Below are positions 46,640 through 59,819 of a stretch of DNA of 64,000 bases, piece by piece. Numbering within the stretch: position 1 is the first letter of the stretch; each line of letters starts with the position of its first letter. The position numbers were made by a program, and so were the translations under genes. The stretch lies in contig WPIO01000007.1 of NCBI GenBank assembly GCA_009760855.2, forward strand, positions 2,696,001 to 2,760,000, read 5' to 3'. This DNA is from Cristatella mucedo (taxonomy: Eukaryota; Bryozoa; Phylactolaemata; Cristatellidae). The notes beneath the pieces were generated by a model, which worked only from the letters and a program-made list of their open reading frames with translations, was not told the DNA's origin and made no database searches.

Positions 46640-46812
46640 ATCGCTGGGGCAATCGTGCATTCGGGTCTCGGTCTCGGGCTAAGGAGCTCGTACTTCACGA
46701 GCCTGGTCGTCGGTTCGAGTACATGCAATCCACTATCGGCCAAGGCAATATACGTCGGAAGCACTTACAAAAGCTCTCTTGCCGCTATATAAATGAGGCT
46801 GTTGCATGTGCT
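46640..46812 (+). mobile_element. S2 SINE, degenerate
   Basis: AAGGAGCTCGTACTTCACGA, CGTCGGTTCGAGTACATGC (box B-like), AAAAGCTCTCTTGCCGCTAT and ATGAGGCTGTTGCATGTGCT follow the S2 order. Confidence 0.65.
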
Positions 46813-47920
46813 AGCCTTTACTTTTTCCCATCTTACTATGTCGTGCTTGATGCGACTCACCATATGTTTTTCGCTCATTCCGGTGCTCAAATTCGAAGTA
46901 TTCCGAATAGTGTTCAAAGACATTTATAACCCACGAATTTTGAATGCTTAATGCCTGCAAAATTCTACGAGACGCTAGGGCTGCTCCCTGTTGATATTGC
47001 TACGTACTCCACTGCCTTAGTGACCGGCTAGTCAACCGGATGTGGGGTTTTAAGGTAACTAATGTGAATTTTATTTGGCACAGAAATAGTTCCACAGCTA
47101 AAATACAAGCGAACTGAGGCAGTGGTCGAGTCAGATGAACACCTTGGAGAGTGGCATCATTGGTCGAGTGGTGCTTCCTGTGCAGTTAGCCTCTTCAAGC
47201 AGGTTTTGCTATGTTTATGAGTACTAAGTATTACGCTATTGCCACAGCCTTTCACCGAGTGCTTCCCAAAGAAAGAAAAATGTGCAGATGCTTGGCTTTT
47301 TTTATCACGAGGCTTTGTGAGCAAGCTTCAACGTGATCCCCTGCTGTGTAGCCCGTAGTTTTGTTGATAATTTGACAACAACATGCTCCTGTAATTTGGA
47401 ATTTGTGCTTCCGAAAGCAAATATCCCTCCGATGCCCTTTATGCTAGTTGATCTCACGCATGAGCACAGATAATTGTGGTCGGACCATCTAGACAGATTT
47501 GTGTAAAGCTAAGCATCGGGATTGGATATCATTCTACTAATGAGAAAAAAGGAATACCTAATTACCATCGTGATTGGAACGCACGACTTCAAGAAGTGCG
47601 AGAGGTGCAAGTGCCACCAGCATATTTTCAGAAGACAATCACTTGAATAACAATGCTTGAAATCATATTAATTATTTGTGATTTTTTGGATGAACATGGG
47701 AATGGAGCGCCCAGCGATCACGAGCATTGCTACTATCTCGTCTAGTAAGCCTAGTGTCATCTACTGTTTTCGCTCGCGCCTTCTTTACTATTTACCTCAT
47801 CCTGATTTGCTTTGAAAATGTTAGTAAAGAATAAGTTATGAATATATCTTTAAAGCATAAGAGTTTAACATACTTTAAGTACACTCCGTGTACTCTAAAT
47901 ATCGGTGAAAGTAGGCTTAA
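46813..47920. other. Unannotated sequence
   Basis: No gene or repeat family recognised. Confidence 0.35.
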
Positions 47921-47924
47921 TAAA

Positions 47925-48025
47925 ACGACTCATTATAATAGCACATTTGAATGGCACCCTCAGAGAACTATAGCTCCTTTTAGGCACGTTATACATGCTA
48001 TAAAGGTAGCCTGTCAGTTTGGTTA
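47925..48025 (-). mobile_element. Family A 3' tail fragment, old
   Basis: GGCACCCTCAGAGAACTATA...CCTTTTAGGCACGTTATACA, a decayed hairpin in reverse. Confidence 0.6.
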
Positions 48026-48089
48026 GTGTCAGAGAGCATAGTAATTTATTGTAACTGCGCTTGCAACTCTGCAAAGCTGCTGATTTCAA

Positions 48090-49590
48090 GTGGGTTTTAC
48101 GAAGTAGTATTTTGTATAGCTCACCCCTAGCCTAAGCGGCTGTCGGTAGCCAGCATACATAATTTCGCTATACAAAGAGAAAGTGAGAAGAATAGCCGAG
48201 TCTGTAGGGCAGTCGAGGAAGTGAGTGGCAGAGAAGTAACGGTTCAGGACGGCTGAACAGGATGTTCTATGGTCAGCGGCAGGAGAGTAGATGTGTTTGC
48301 GTAAGAATTGTGGGAAGGAGTTCACACCTACAAAGTAAAAGCTTCTGTTGCCAACAGTCTTTAAGCGTAGGAATTGAACAACCAATTCATTGTTCACAGA
48401 GGACCTGATGGCACTAGGAGGCTGAAACTGGTGCAGCTGTTTAGATAGGTATGAAGGAGCCAAGCCATTGCGGGCCTTGCGGGTCAGCATAAGAATTTTT
48501 CTGTGCTTAAGTTGATCAACCGCGAGCCATCGCAGCTCCCTCTGCAAGTGAAGCACGTGTCTGAACCTCTGGGATTAGTTGATTAGCCTTTCAGCCATAT
48601 TCATTACCAGCTGCAGATGCTTAAGGGCTTTCATCCGCAGCCCAGCTAAGACGGCAATGCAATAGTCTAGCCTAATCGGAGCTATGAAGCTAGTTACATT
48701 TCTAGCAAGTCATCATGGTAGAAATTCCCTAATCTTAGACAGGGACCGGAAATGACGGCTACCTGTGAAAGTAGTCTTCTAAAGGAAGCGTTTGAACTTT
48801 AGGCAGCTATCGAAGAGGATTTCGAAATTTTGAGCACTGGGTGACGGTCGCGTTCAGCATCACAACTTAGGCAAAGTATCCTAGTACAGTCGCACATTTG
48901 GGGTGTCTTATGCGTTGGAGTTTGGTTTTTATCTTTGTCTATTATAAATAAATTGGCCTGCATCGAGGATCAAATGTCTGTACGTCAAACATTCAGTTTA
49001 TCACTGCAGCAGATACTGACGGCTTAAAGACAAATACGGCCTGACATTGTCAGCATGAACGTGATGGCCGATCCATGGAATAACTTTTCACAGAGGCTCG
49101 GTATTAATGAAGAACAGTAAAGGACTGAGAACGAACCAGTGTAGAGCTAGACTGGTGTGGCGGGTGAGGCTTGACCACAAAACGACACAGATTGAAATGA
49201 TCGAACAAGTTTGATTTGAACCACGCCAGTACCTCGCGAGCCAGAACCACTGTTGCTATCGAAAGTTCAAGGAAGATATCAAGATTAGTAGAGTCGAACG
49301 CTGCTGATCGATCAGGCACGATCATGGCAGTAACGTTGCCTCTATCTTTGCTGCTTAGGGTGTCGTTGGTCACTCGAAGTAAAGCAGTTTCAGTGGGGTG
49401 GTATTGCTTTAAACTCGATTTTTCTGACAGTTCAATCCTTTCAACGTGTCCTTGAAGCTGCTCAGCAAAGCATTTTCAAGAATCTTTGACAAAAAAGAAA
49501 GAGGGAAACTGGGCGCTATTTTGCTAGAACGTTTGAAACATATCTAGGCTTTTCAAGTATCGATTGACTGATAGCCGATTTGAAAGACTC
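48090..49590 (-). mobile_element. Family B LINE, degenerate
   Basis: The C-terminal frame 48086-48556 encodes SYLSKQLHQFQPPSAIRSSV, PQFLRKHIYSP and LFSLYSEIM-like remnants. Upstream on the - strand the RT region is still traceable (49104-49373: RGNVTAMIVPDRSAAFDSTN, a damaged motif A; REVLAWFKSNL). The copy fades at about 49590. The 'LLDLSAAFD' motif A reads 'VPDRSAAFD' and the catalytic core has gaps. Confidence 0.85.
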
Positions 49591-50449
49591 TGAAAAATGT
49601 GCAGTGTCAGCACGCACGATCACACAAAGGAAAAAGCGCAGCCGTGGCACCTTTGGAAAAGCGACGATACATTTGAAAAGAAAATCTATGATCTTTCCTG
49701 AAGCATATGTAGCCTAAACATCGGCTGAAGTCGAGTAGACAGCTTTAAAGCCCGCCTAATAAAAGCCCTGATATTCGGATATTGGACGCACTGCTCTCAA
49801 TGAGCAGATCTTATGCCGGTAAATATATGCTTTGATTCGTTGACCACAGGCTCACTCTTAGTACTAGCTCAAATATTGCCCGAGATGTAGTTATATACCC
49901 TATTAAACTAGTGTAGAAATCAGTTTTACTCCTCACGTGCCCCATAACATAGCTTATAAGCACATCACAGAATGCACGAAATGACAGACGCAATTGCACC
50001 CGAGCTCCTACTTTAGGAACTACACTGTCATTGCACTCCAGAGCTCAGCTCTCACTCCTGATGCTCATCAAGTAATCACCTATACCACCTCCCGAATGGC
50101 GAGCGGCAGTATACTTGCTTGAACTGATTATAATCGAAGTTTGGAGCCAAGGTGAGGGTAGAATACGTGTCGCCGATATTTCTATCCATTGTTAACCTGG
50201 AGGACAGCAAAGTAGATTAGGTGCTAGATAACGAAGTCAGCTGTAGTTTGCCTACTTTTTTCATTCACATGCTTCTCTTTAATTTTTTCTGACTACTGAA
50301 GTTTGTGAAAGATAAATATAGCATCCTCTAACTGCTCCAGGGTTGTGAAAGAGACTTAAGAAAGAAGTCTGACGAATGATTTGGGACGCGTCTACTTGCT
50401 CTTTGAACCTGTGTCGGGCCGATGTAGGAGAGCAGTAGTGGTCGGGATT
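49591..50449. other. Unannotated sequence
   Basis: A short family A 3'UTR echo (CAGTGTCAGCACGCAC) lies at about 49602-49620. Nothing else recognised. Confidence 0.35.
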
Positions 50450-50745
50450 CTGGTTATAATAATAATGATGATATTAATAACACACTTGATAAAGCGCCCT
50501 CAGATGACTCGATCTCTTTTTAGGCGCTTTACATTTGCCGCAAAGGAAACACGATCGAATGGTTAGTAGTAGTCTATTTAATAAACAACAAGAATAGCGT
50601 GGTTAGGGGTGGCCTACACAGGGTAAGCATGCAAGTGTAGTTAGTAGCAGCATACACAGTGTCAGCACGCATAAACACATAAAGGACGAATCGCCGGGAC
50701 CCACTGAATGCTGTGCTGAATAGGAGAGCTTTTAATTTCTATTGG
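50450..50745 (-). mobile_element. Family A LINE 3' end
   Basis: AT-rich tail, AAAGCGCCCTCAGATGACTC hairpin, then 3'UTR down to CACATAAAGGACGAATCGCC and CTGAATGCTGTGCTGAATAG, where the copy is truncated. Confidence 0.9.
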
Positions 50746-52382
50746 TCAGACCTAGGAAAAAGGACCTACTAAAGCCAAGAAGGATAAACGCGACAGGACT
50801 CCGGAAGTTCGACTCCTGGATCGGCGAAAGGGTGCATCGTATCGTTTAATTCCGCTGCCCTAACCGCTTGTGCACAAAGGGGGCTGGCTCACTTGCCCTC
50901 CCCCGAAGAACCGCCAGCTCCGGATTAAGCCAATATAGGGCAACTAGCTACACACTCACGCTACGTCTCCTTCTTTCTCTGCCCGGCATCCTCATTAAAT
51001 TACTCGTATAATTGTGCCTTATTGTAAACAACTGCCGGCTGCACGTGGTAGCTCTATTTGGCTACTTAAACCGTTGGTCGAATTAATACCCCGGGAGTGA
51101 GTCACAATCATTCGCACGTGTTCAGTGACATTTCGCTGGCGGCCCACCGCCTCTCTGATCAGCACAGAAGCCCGCGAGACGGTGAGCAATTTCAGGTGCC
51201 GGGAGCGGGCTGGCCGCTAGGCGTCGGCTAATAGCCAGGGTCTAGATTGCTGCTGAAGATCTACCTCCAGCAGAGCGCTACTTTCTAATCAAGATGTCGG
51301 GTCTGCCGCAGTAGTCTGATACAGTGGCCAGTTGCTACTGATCATTCGCGGGCTAACCTGACGGCTGATTTAGCGGCTTATGTCAGCTCCAAGCCAGCGG
51401 CAATAAATGGGCGCAGAAGACTGCGATCTCCTGTGGATTGAGTACGATCCGAACGGATTGCGTGCATAAAAATTCCGGCGTTCACCAATCCGGAAGCATC
51501 GTGCCAGGACCCAACGACGAGTCGTTTCAACGCAGCAAGCAAGATGGCACCACGCTCCCACTGAGAACGAGACTGATGAAATCGGCTCGAAAGGCAGCCG
51601 TGACTGCTAGAGTCTTTCAGTCGCTCGGAGAGCATCGGCTCTGCGGCCTCTCTTCTGCCACCCTGGTGGTGGCTACATCACTAGCCCCGACCGTCTCACG
51701 GGTGCGTCTAACTCGTCCGAAGGGGGTGGGGTATATCGTACAGTGGGCGTGTGTGCATCCAAGATGCTTTTCGGGACTATCGTACGGAACCACTTAATTG
51801 CTTCGACACTCGTGTTTACTGTGGGTAGACACCTAGCTGCGTGTGTCTGAAGTGGTTCCGTATGCTCCTGAAGACCTGACACGCCGCCGGCGCCTCCGAC
51901 GCCGAATTGCAAACTGGGCGTGCTACCTTATGCTGCTACGCCGTGCGTCGGCGCTGACTTTCCTTGCTTCATACAGCCAGTAGTCCTTGGCATACTGCAC
52001 ACTTTATCCGTTCTTGAGTTCAGTGCAATTTTTTGTTGAATAATCATCTGCAAGTGAAACTGGACTGGGTAATAGACAGGTGGGCGTTACACTTCTAATA
52101 GCCCTTCAAGCCCAAACTTGCTCTTTAGCTTCAGTGTACCCGTGAGAGAGCTCTCCGTGCTCGTTGATAGGCAAATTGTGATCTGCTATATCATACTCGG
52201 CTGTGTTCTTCTCCTGCATATGTAAGCAGTAAGTTTCGAAGGTTTAGCCTAGAATTGCTGCAGACTCTAGAGATTAAACGCCGAAAATGTATGGATTTGA
52301 GACGCAGAGTGCTCTAAAGCAAGGCTCTTCATTCAAAGCAGCTGCATTATAACTTGCATGTAACTGCAGAATTATCCGAAGG
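50746..52382. other. Unannotated sequence
   Basis: No gene supported. At about 51765-51790 and 51850-51865 an inverted match (CGTACGGAACCACTT / AAGTGGTTCCGTATG) could form a stem with a loop of about 70 nt. Confidence 0.35.
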
Positions 52383-52720
52383 TAATGTAAACTATCTCCG
52401 TCAGTAACTCCGCAAAGCCACAAAGACTATATGGGTGTTAAAGCAGTTGAGTTTTCCATTGTGAACTCAAAGCCAACACTGCTCTCCATACATGTTCGAT
52501 AGCCAACAGAGTTCATCTCACGCAGCAGAGAGAAAGTGAGAAGCATAGCGGAGTCAGGACGGCAGTTGAGGTAGTGAGGAACAGGGAAGTAGCAGCTCAG
52601 GACCGCTGGAAAAGATGCGCCACAGTCGCAGCAGGAGAGCAAATGTCGAAAGGCCTCTATCGCTGTTCTGGTAGCAAGCGGACATCTTTGCTGTGATTGC
52701 TGCTCCATTGCTGCACATTG
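52383..52720 (-). mobile_element. Family B LINE 3' end fragment
   Basis: ACTATCTCCGTCAGTAACTC, TAGCCAACAGAGTTCATCTC and GGACCGCTGGAAAAGATGCG match the family B 3' region in reverse. The C-terminus reads LNCRPDSAMLLTFSLLREMN. Confidence 0.85.
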
Positions 52721-53074
52721 AACATTGGAGAAGTGATGACTGATATGATGGGCTTTCTCATTTCGCCAGAACGGCTCTCGGCGTGCGTGAAGTCTTTAGC
52801 TTTTGCAAGAACTTTAGCTGAAGACCGCAGATGATCGTGTCTTGCTTACCCTTATACGACCATGCAGCTGTTTATTTCAGTGAGGCAAAACCTCAGTTAG
52901 CCCTTATGGACTTGAGATCCAGCCCTTGTTAAAGTACATCCCAATGAAAAAAAAAAGTTCATTCAGATGGGCAATAGATAATATTTAAGAATACCAGATT
53001 GAATGGTATATTATATACATACTGGGTATATACACATGACGTACAGATACATGACTGTGCACATACACCTGTAT

Positions 53075-53076
53075 AT

Positions 53077-53119
<43 letters not shown>

Positions 53120-53152
53120 TAATCATATACACTGACATATACATATACACAA

Positions 53153-53196
<44 letters not shown>

Positions 53197-53223
53197 GCAT
53201 ATGTATATATGCATATATATATA

Positions 53224-53305
<82 letters not shown>
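53075..53305. repeat. Compound (TA)n / (CA)n / (TA)n / (GT)n microsatellite
   Basis: Several TA blocks separated by CATA-type units, ending in about 75 bp of pure GT. Confidence 0.97.
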
Positions 53306-53306
<1 letters not shown>

Positions 53307-53478
53307 ATTTATATGTATATACGTGTTTATGCTGAGTGTACCGTAACTTTCTGGCGGTTGTAAAGCCAGGTTTTGGTCACAAGAAATAGAGTGAGTTAAA
53401 GGCCGGATTAAAGAAGTAGACTTTGCTTTAAGGTGCACGAAATGGAAAAATAATCAATCTTCACATTAAGCCAAAAAA

Positions 53479-53650
53479 CTAGCTGATTCAACAGCTTTCT
53501 TTGCATAGTGACGGAAGAGTTTTTTACGGCTATCACCAACGCCGCTTACAGCGGCAATAAGGGATCGCCCGCAGCAGGATTTGAACCCACGACCTAGGCA
53601 TCGAGGTCGTGAAAAGCAACCGCCTTACCTAGTGTGCCATCACGGCTCAC
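53479..53650 (-). mobile_element. S2 SINE (full length)
   Basis: Best reference copy for S2. On the - strand: head GAGCCGTGATGGCACACTAG, box B GTGGGTTCAAATCCTGC, central palindrome-like CCGCTGTAAGCGGC, and 3' end AAAGCTGTTGAATCAGCTAG. The 3' end does not resemble family A or B. Confidence 0.88.
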
Positions 53651-53657
53651 CAATAGT

Positions 53658-53790
53658 CATTACTTACTATTCTATTGCGTATCACTTTGCAGCAAGTGTG
53701 AAGCGCCTAGAAAGAGATTTAGTTCTCTGAGGGCGCTTTATCAAGTGCAATATTATCAAGTGCAATATTATTATTATTATTATCATTGTT
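53658..53790 (+). mobile_element. Family A LINE 3' tail (severely truncated)
   Basis: TTACTTACTATTCTATTGCG, CAGCAAGTGTGAAGCGCCTA, hairpin, then a duplicated TATCAAGTGCAATATTA before (ATT)n. Very short, about 130 bp. Confidence 0.9.
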
Positions 53791-54720
53791 GAAAGAGCTC
53801 GTTGCATTATTTCTCAAAGCTAATAGAAAGTATTATAAGGAGCAGTCTAGCATGTACCTACTCGCAGCACTGACGTCTTAGCTAGGTCATATATAATGTG
53901 GGTGCGACACCGCCTATACAGCGAAAGCTCAATCATTATGTACGGAGCGAGTGAAGTCGCAAAGTTTTCGCAAACTGAACTAGCTGGAGGGACGGAATCA
54001 ATTAAGCTGCTTACGCTTTCTTTTTGGTAATTCAGACTTTTTAGTTACATCAAATGATTCATTATTGTTGTTATTATTAATTGTTATTATCTATGGGCTT
54101 TGGCAACGTAGGAAAACCAAAGGCCGTTTACCGTGGTACGGCGAGCGGCAAAGATGTCACGCGAGATCGCGCGAGACAGGCAAACGATCATCCAAGTTTT
54201 TATTTAGCTGGCCAGTGCTCTGCTACGATGAGAGCTATCGAAGCTCCCTTCTCCCGCTTTCAGAAAAAGGTTAGAATCTGGGCTGCGAAACTTTTTACTT
54301 ACGCACTTGCTGACCGGTCGGTACTGTTTCAATGCGCTCGGATATTTTGACTGTATTTAGGCGCCGAATCTCAACCGTTCTTTTGACAGCGGTCGACGAC
54401 GGACAATTTAATCACGACCAGAGAGCAGCTGCTGAGCGGCTCACACACCGAGGAAATCAGCGTGATCATGTGGATCATGTGGAAATCAGCGCACGTATAG
54501 GAGACAGTGCTTAGAATAATACTAACATCGACCGAAGCTACTGAGAAATGTTCTAATCAGTAAGCATTTTAACTAAGAGAAGTTGAGAGGTGGTCGGAGA
54601 CGATTACTGGTTCATTTAAAAGTTTTACACGTACATTTTACATGTTTTCCGGCCTACCTACAAGAACCACTCGCCAATTATGATCAGCACCAAAATTCCC
54701 GCTCGTCTTAACCAAGTCTT
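53791..54720. other. Unannotated sequence
   Basis: No gene or repeat family recognised. Confidence 0.35.
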
Positions 54721-54723
54721 TTA

Positions 54724-54863
54724 TATATAATTCATTTGTATAGCGCCCTAAGAGAACTCAGTCGCTATTCAGGCGCTTCACGTGTGCCACGGGGCTCGAG
54801 CCCACGGGCTCGGCCAGACCTTGGTCGGGGCGCGAGCACATTACCCACTGGGCCAAACCGGCG
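54724..54863 (-). mobile_element. S1 SINE
   Basis: In reverse: ATTTGTATAGCGCCCTAAGA, CGCTATTCAGGCGCTTCACG, GGGCTCGAGCCCACGGGC and CCCACTGGGCCAAACCGG. Well preserved. Confidence 0.92.
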
Positions 54864-54869
54864 CGGCTT

Positions 54870-55025
54870 TAGCAGCGCCTCAAGCCAACCTCAAATAATT
54901 CTTTGGAGACTGTTCCTCGAGTTCGCATGCTTCGAGAGCCTGGAACTCACTCCCGATCGACATCGCAACGTTACCTCACTTGATGAAATTCTAAAGGAAG
55001 CTAAACGCGCAAGCTGGCAAACGCG
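54870..55025 (+). mobile_element. Family A LINE fragment
   Basis: Matches the C-terminal segment (CTTTGGAGACTGTTCCTCGA, TTCGCATGCTTCGAGAGCCT, GAACTCACTCCCGAT), equivalent to FGDRAFSSYAPKAWNSLPT. Confidence 0.75.
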
Positions 55026-55574
55026 TTTTCGCTCTCCCCCTCCCCCGCGCGCTTGTAGCTCCAATGGTGCTCTCGAGTGAGCTGAGGAAAGCGGAGCAAA
55101 GCCGCCGCAGCGAGCGCCAAAAGAAAAAGCTCTTCTTCTTCTTCTCCTCTTTCTAATCGCCGCTAATTCTGACGAATGAATCGCCGCTAATTCTGACTGA
55201 ATTTCTAATTCTGACGCTGCGCAGCCTGAAGAAAAGGACGTAGGATTTGCGCGGCGCCGCCCGCCGTCGCCGCTCTGATATTCTCGAGGGTGACGCACTT
55301 CTGAAGCGCGTCGCCAGGCAGACGGGTTTAGTTCATGTGCATACATGATACTACAATTAAATTCACGTACGAAGAGCGAGGGATCGACGGGTTTCGTTAA
55401 GCTGCATTCACGACATTTTCCAGCCAGCCCAGCCTTTCAGAGGCGCCTCTGCGCATTACTCGACAGCCGAAATGATTCCCCTCAAGTTTTGCGCGGCGCT
55501 CGCGTCGAGTTTCGGAGGTCACGCGACGTCTGTTCTCGTGTGCCAAGAGCCTGCGCGATCGTGGCAAATAATTT

Positions 55575-55992
<418 letters not shown>

Positions 55993-56797
55993 CTACTATG
56001 CAACGACCACTTAGTATTTCTGAGTTTACGGACTATAGCACGGAGATACATTCCATTATTGCCTTCTAGCTCCGCTGTAACCCTTCACGGTGTTTTAAAG
56101 CGCCGCACAGTTTCAGAATTACTGCCGGGCTATACGCATTGGTTTATCTCACTACTGATTACCAAAACGCATATCGGCCAGCAGCCCGCCGCTCCATCGG
56201 CCAGCAGCCCGCCTCTCTGACGCAGCTCTCGCGCCCTCTGGGCTCCTCCCGTTTGCGACCAAAACCTGACAGCGTGCCATTTGCTGCACGTGTAACTAAT
56301 GCTAAAGAATGAGCTTATTTGCGGCCTATACACTTTATTAGATCAGGCCGCCACCAGCACCCGCTCAGCGCGGCGGGTAGATTTTAACCGATTGATAAGC
56401 CAAGGAATGGCCTCGCAACGCAAGCGTGCATCACGGGAGAGATCGCGGGCGAGACGATGGCGCCGGCGGCGGCGGCTTTCGGCGCGCGCGCCCAGCGGCC
56501 GCCGCAGTCAGCTGTGCTGCAGCACCAATGCCAATGCCCCGCCGCCGACCCCGTCTGGCGACGCCCGTGCGGCCGGCGCTCCGTCCGAGGTCGCGCTCTC
56601 GTCGCGACGCAGCGTTTACTGCGCGGCGGGTAGCGGCCAGGCTGACTGAGGCTGACGATGCTGCTGCCGCTTCTTGCTGTTCCTGTTTGCCCAATTGTTG
56701 CAGCCAGCGATACCATTTTATGCTTAATTCGAAGCAGGATGATTGAATTACAGGCCAGCCACGTAGCTACTTAGAAAAGCAGACAACAGAAAAGGGG

Positions 56798-56800
56798 GTA

Positions 56801-56833
<33 letters not shown>
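56798..56833. repeat. (GCC)n trinucleotide repeat
   Basis: About 12 GCC/CCG units inside the GC-rich block. Confidence 0.95.
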
Positions 56834-57145
56834 TCGGCTCGAGCTATCGACAGAGCTGGAAGCGCGCGGTGGCCGCGATACGCCAGGTCGCCAGTCGGGT
56901 CCGAGCTCTCTCGCAATCCTTCCGCGGCGCGCACGCATCTCGCACGGCCAACCGCAGCTGCGACTAATGGAGTCGGTCGCTCGCGGGAAACGCCGGCGTC
57001 TAGCGAGCGGCGGCTAACCGAGCACTGCTCGCGTTCCGTCCTCGCGCTCATCTTTTCTTGCCTGTCGTGCGAGGGAAACGTTGACTTCGAGCTGACATAA
57101 CAGCCGTGAAGAATCTCTTTTCTTCTCAAAACGAGTCGTTCAGCC

Positions 57146-57285
57146 CACGAGTGATCAGGTGCTCGCTCATCGCGACCCCGATCGATGGTTCGAGTCCTGC
57201 AGCGAGTTACCCCTCACTGCCCGCTGCAGCTGGCGGCGATAGCTGGCTAAGGCTCTTCTGCCGCTCCACAAATGAGACATTGAAA
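57146..57285 (+). mobile_element. S2 SINE
   Basis: AGTGATCAGGTGCTCGCTCA, GATGGTTCGAGTCCTGCAG (box B), CCGCTGCAGCTGGCGGCGAT, GGCTAAGGCTCTTCTGCCGC and ACAAATGAGAC. The 3' end is cut short. Confidence 0.75.
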
Positions 57286-58876
57286 TATTCTAGTCCTTTT
57301 AAAAAAAAATTTACTAGCACATTTTGCAGTCTCATTTGCAATAATAAGTTGTCATTAATTTACGTGCGCGATGCGACGCGTGGCCGCGGCCATTCGCAGG
57401 CGTCGCACGATCGCCCTCCTCGGAAAGTACCAACCCGTCGCAAGCAAGCACCTAACGTCGGGCCGGAGAAGGAGCGCTTTTCAGCAGGAGCACGCGCAGC
57501 CATCTCGCTTGCCGCGCGAGGATTCACGCATGGAAAGCAGCTCAAATAGGTGCCCGGGTGGCCAACGAAAGGTACGCCGAGCGCGACATTCGTTCAGCTA
57601 GGACCACCCAGCCGGAAGCCGGCGACGCGGGACCATTGGTGGCGGTGGGAGCCCGCTCGACGATAGCGGCGCGCGGCGTCTCCCCTGGACCCGAAATGCG
57701 GCGCCGCCGCCGCCGATCCGAGGGCCCGTATCCGGAGCTCTGGACGACTCGCCGCAGCGAGTCCGCCGCCGCTTTCGCCAAGCCAGGCGTAGGATTACCC
57801 ACCGCACGACTCTGGCGGTCCGGATTCGAGGGATTCTCAACGCAGTACTGCGTTTCGTGCACGCTCAACGCGCAGCACGGTAGATGAAAGATGGCGCGCG
57901 CGCGCTTTGCGACCAGCCAAGCCGGCGCCGCCGGCCGCGAAGCTGTGAAGAGGCCATCGCGCGCTGCGCGGCGCGCGGGAGACGCTCGTTTCGTTCGGCT
58001 CCGGCGGTGCAGCGATCGCAGGTCGCGACGCTCGGCGAGCGTGAGACTGATTCGGCAACTCGGCTCGGACGGCGAACGCGTTGGCACCGACCGACGATCG
58101 GCCGTCGACCTCTTCGCTCCTCGCCACTGACGCGCGCGCGCGTCCTCGGTCGCGCTCGTGCGCGCGTCGGTCATTCCCGCGAAAATTGTCACTCACTCCT
58201 CGAGCGATCGCCGCCTATGCGCTAAGGCAGCCTAACTTTTTACGTTAAATTCGCATCGTCGAGACGCGGACGTTTTTGGGCTGTGAGCGTGGCGCCGATG
58301 CTATCCCGAAGTTGGCACCAGTTTTCTCGGCTAAGCTGGTCTTCATCCGCCGAGGGAAATTCTCTTTTCCAGCGTCTCTGCCTGAGTCTCTCATCCGAAG
58401 AGAATGCTCGCCGCTTGCAGTGACAGAGTCGACCTCGCGATCTTTCCGAAAGTTCGAGAGCGAGCTTCAGAGCTTCGTGGCTCCTCGCGGCGGATGTGGC
58501 CTGCGGCATTGGCTAGATGCTCTTACGCGTAGAGGTTAGCTCGGTGCTCGTCGGCCACCGGCAATAGTAAGGCGGAGGCCGTCGCCGAGCGATAGGATCG
58601 ATCGGCGGTGCGTCGGTGGCCTTCCGCTTGGCTATGGCCGCCGCCGACGGAAGCGCCAGCGTGCAGCGCGGGTGGGCCGCCGCCGCTGGCGGCGGCGGCT
58701 GCACTGCAGTTCGGCGGAGGCGGGCTGCATTATCTCGCGGTGGGGCGTCGTTCTGTGGTCGTAAGAAGTCGAGGTCTCGTCGATATTGCATTGCGCAGAC
58801 GCATAAGGAGCAGTCCGATCTGCTAAAGACGTCAATTAAATGGCACAATGGTGGGAAGCTCAAGCCCGATCGATAA

Positions 58877-58975
58877 ATAGGAGGAGGAGGAGGAGGAGGA
58901 GGAGGATGAGGATGAGGAGGAGCAGAAGCAGGAGGAGGAGGAGAAAGAGGAAGAGGAGGAGCAGGAGGAGAAAGC
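58877..58975. repeat. (GGA)n purine-rich tract
   Basis: About 100 bp of GGA/GAA/GCA units on the + strand, giving Arg-rich or Leu-rich accidental frames. Confidence 0.95.
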
Positions 58976-59236
58976 TTCGCGGTGGCGCTCGAGCTTTCGC
59001 GCCGGCGTACAGTGGCTCTGGATCCAGCAGCGTCATCGGGCGAAATAAACGAATGCTGTCGCCGCTAGCGGTGCAACAGATTTCGTACTCGCTCTCCAAG
59101 CTGTAGCATAGCGGGATCGCAGCGTTAGCGCTTGCTTTTTCGCTGCCCAGTGCCGCTGTTCGAGTCGCAGCCTCGTCTAGACGTCGAGAGCAGCTCCGAC
59201 TTATCGAGTCTTCTAGGATGTTTAATTGTTTGCAAA

Positions 59237-59237
<1 letters not shown>

Positions 59238-59321
<84 letters not shown>
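59238..59321. repeat. (TC)n microsatellite
   Basis: Pure TC dinucleotide run of about 84 bp. Confidence 0.97.
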
Positions 59322-59323
<2 letters not shown>

Positions 59324-59819
59324 ACACACGACGAGGTAAGGAACATGCATCAGCGTTTCAGCGGAGAATGCTAAATGCTTCGCCTATTGACCTGTGACCT
59401 TTTGACCTATGTGGCTAGCTGGCTCTGCCGGTCTGACAGGCAAAATGATATCCATCGAAACGACACTTTGCATCAAATTAGCTGCCTAGCTTAGGGCCGT
59501 GTAGTGCCATGCAATGCATTATGAAGTTGGAGTGCAACGCAGCAACTCCAAGAAAACTAAGTGGCGGCTTTTAAGCAGCAGGGCTTTTTTTTAAGGCAGC
59601 CACGGCCTATGTAAAGAATTAACTTTGAAGGATTGCTTGAAAATAGGTCTCAGAATAGGCAGCTGGTTAGGCACAGCATTAATGGAGCAATTGCAGGGTT
59701 GAGCACCCCTGCCTAACATCTAACAGCAAGCGGATTCGTCGTTAGATGTAGCGATGCCTCAGAAACTAGGCACTCATCTATAGTCATGAGATGGCCTGAG
59801 GCCACGACAAAGGTCAAAA

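Noticed and set aside
53479-53650. True tRNA gene
   Set aside because: Box A and B are present, but the element has a long non-tRNA body and occurs in several diverged copies, so it is a SINE.
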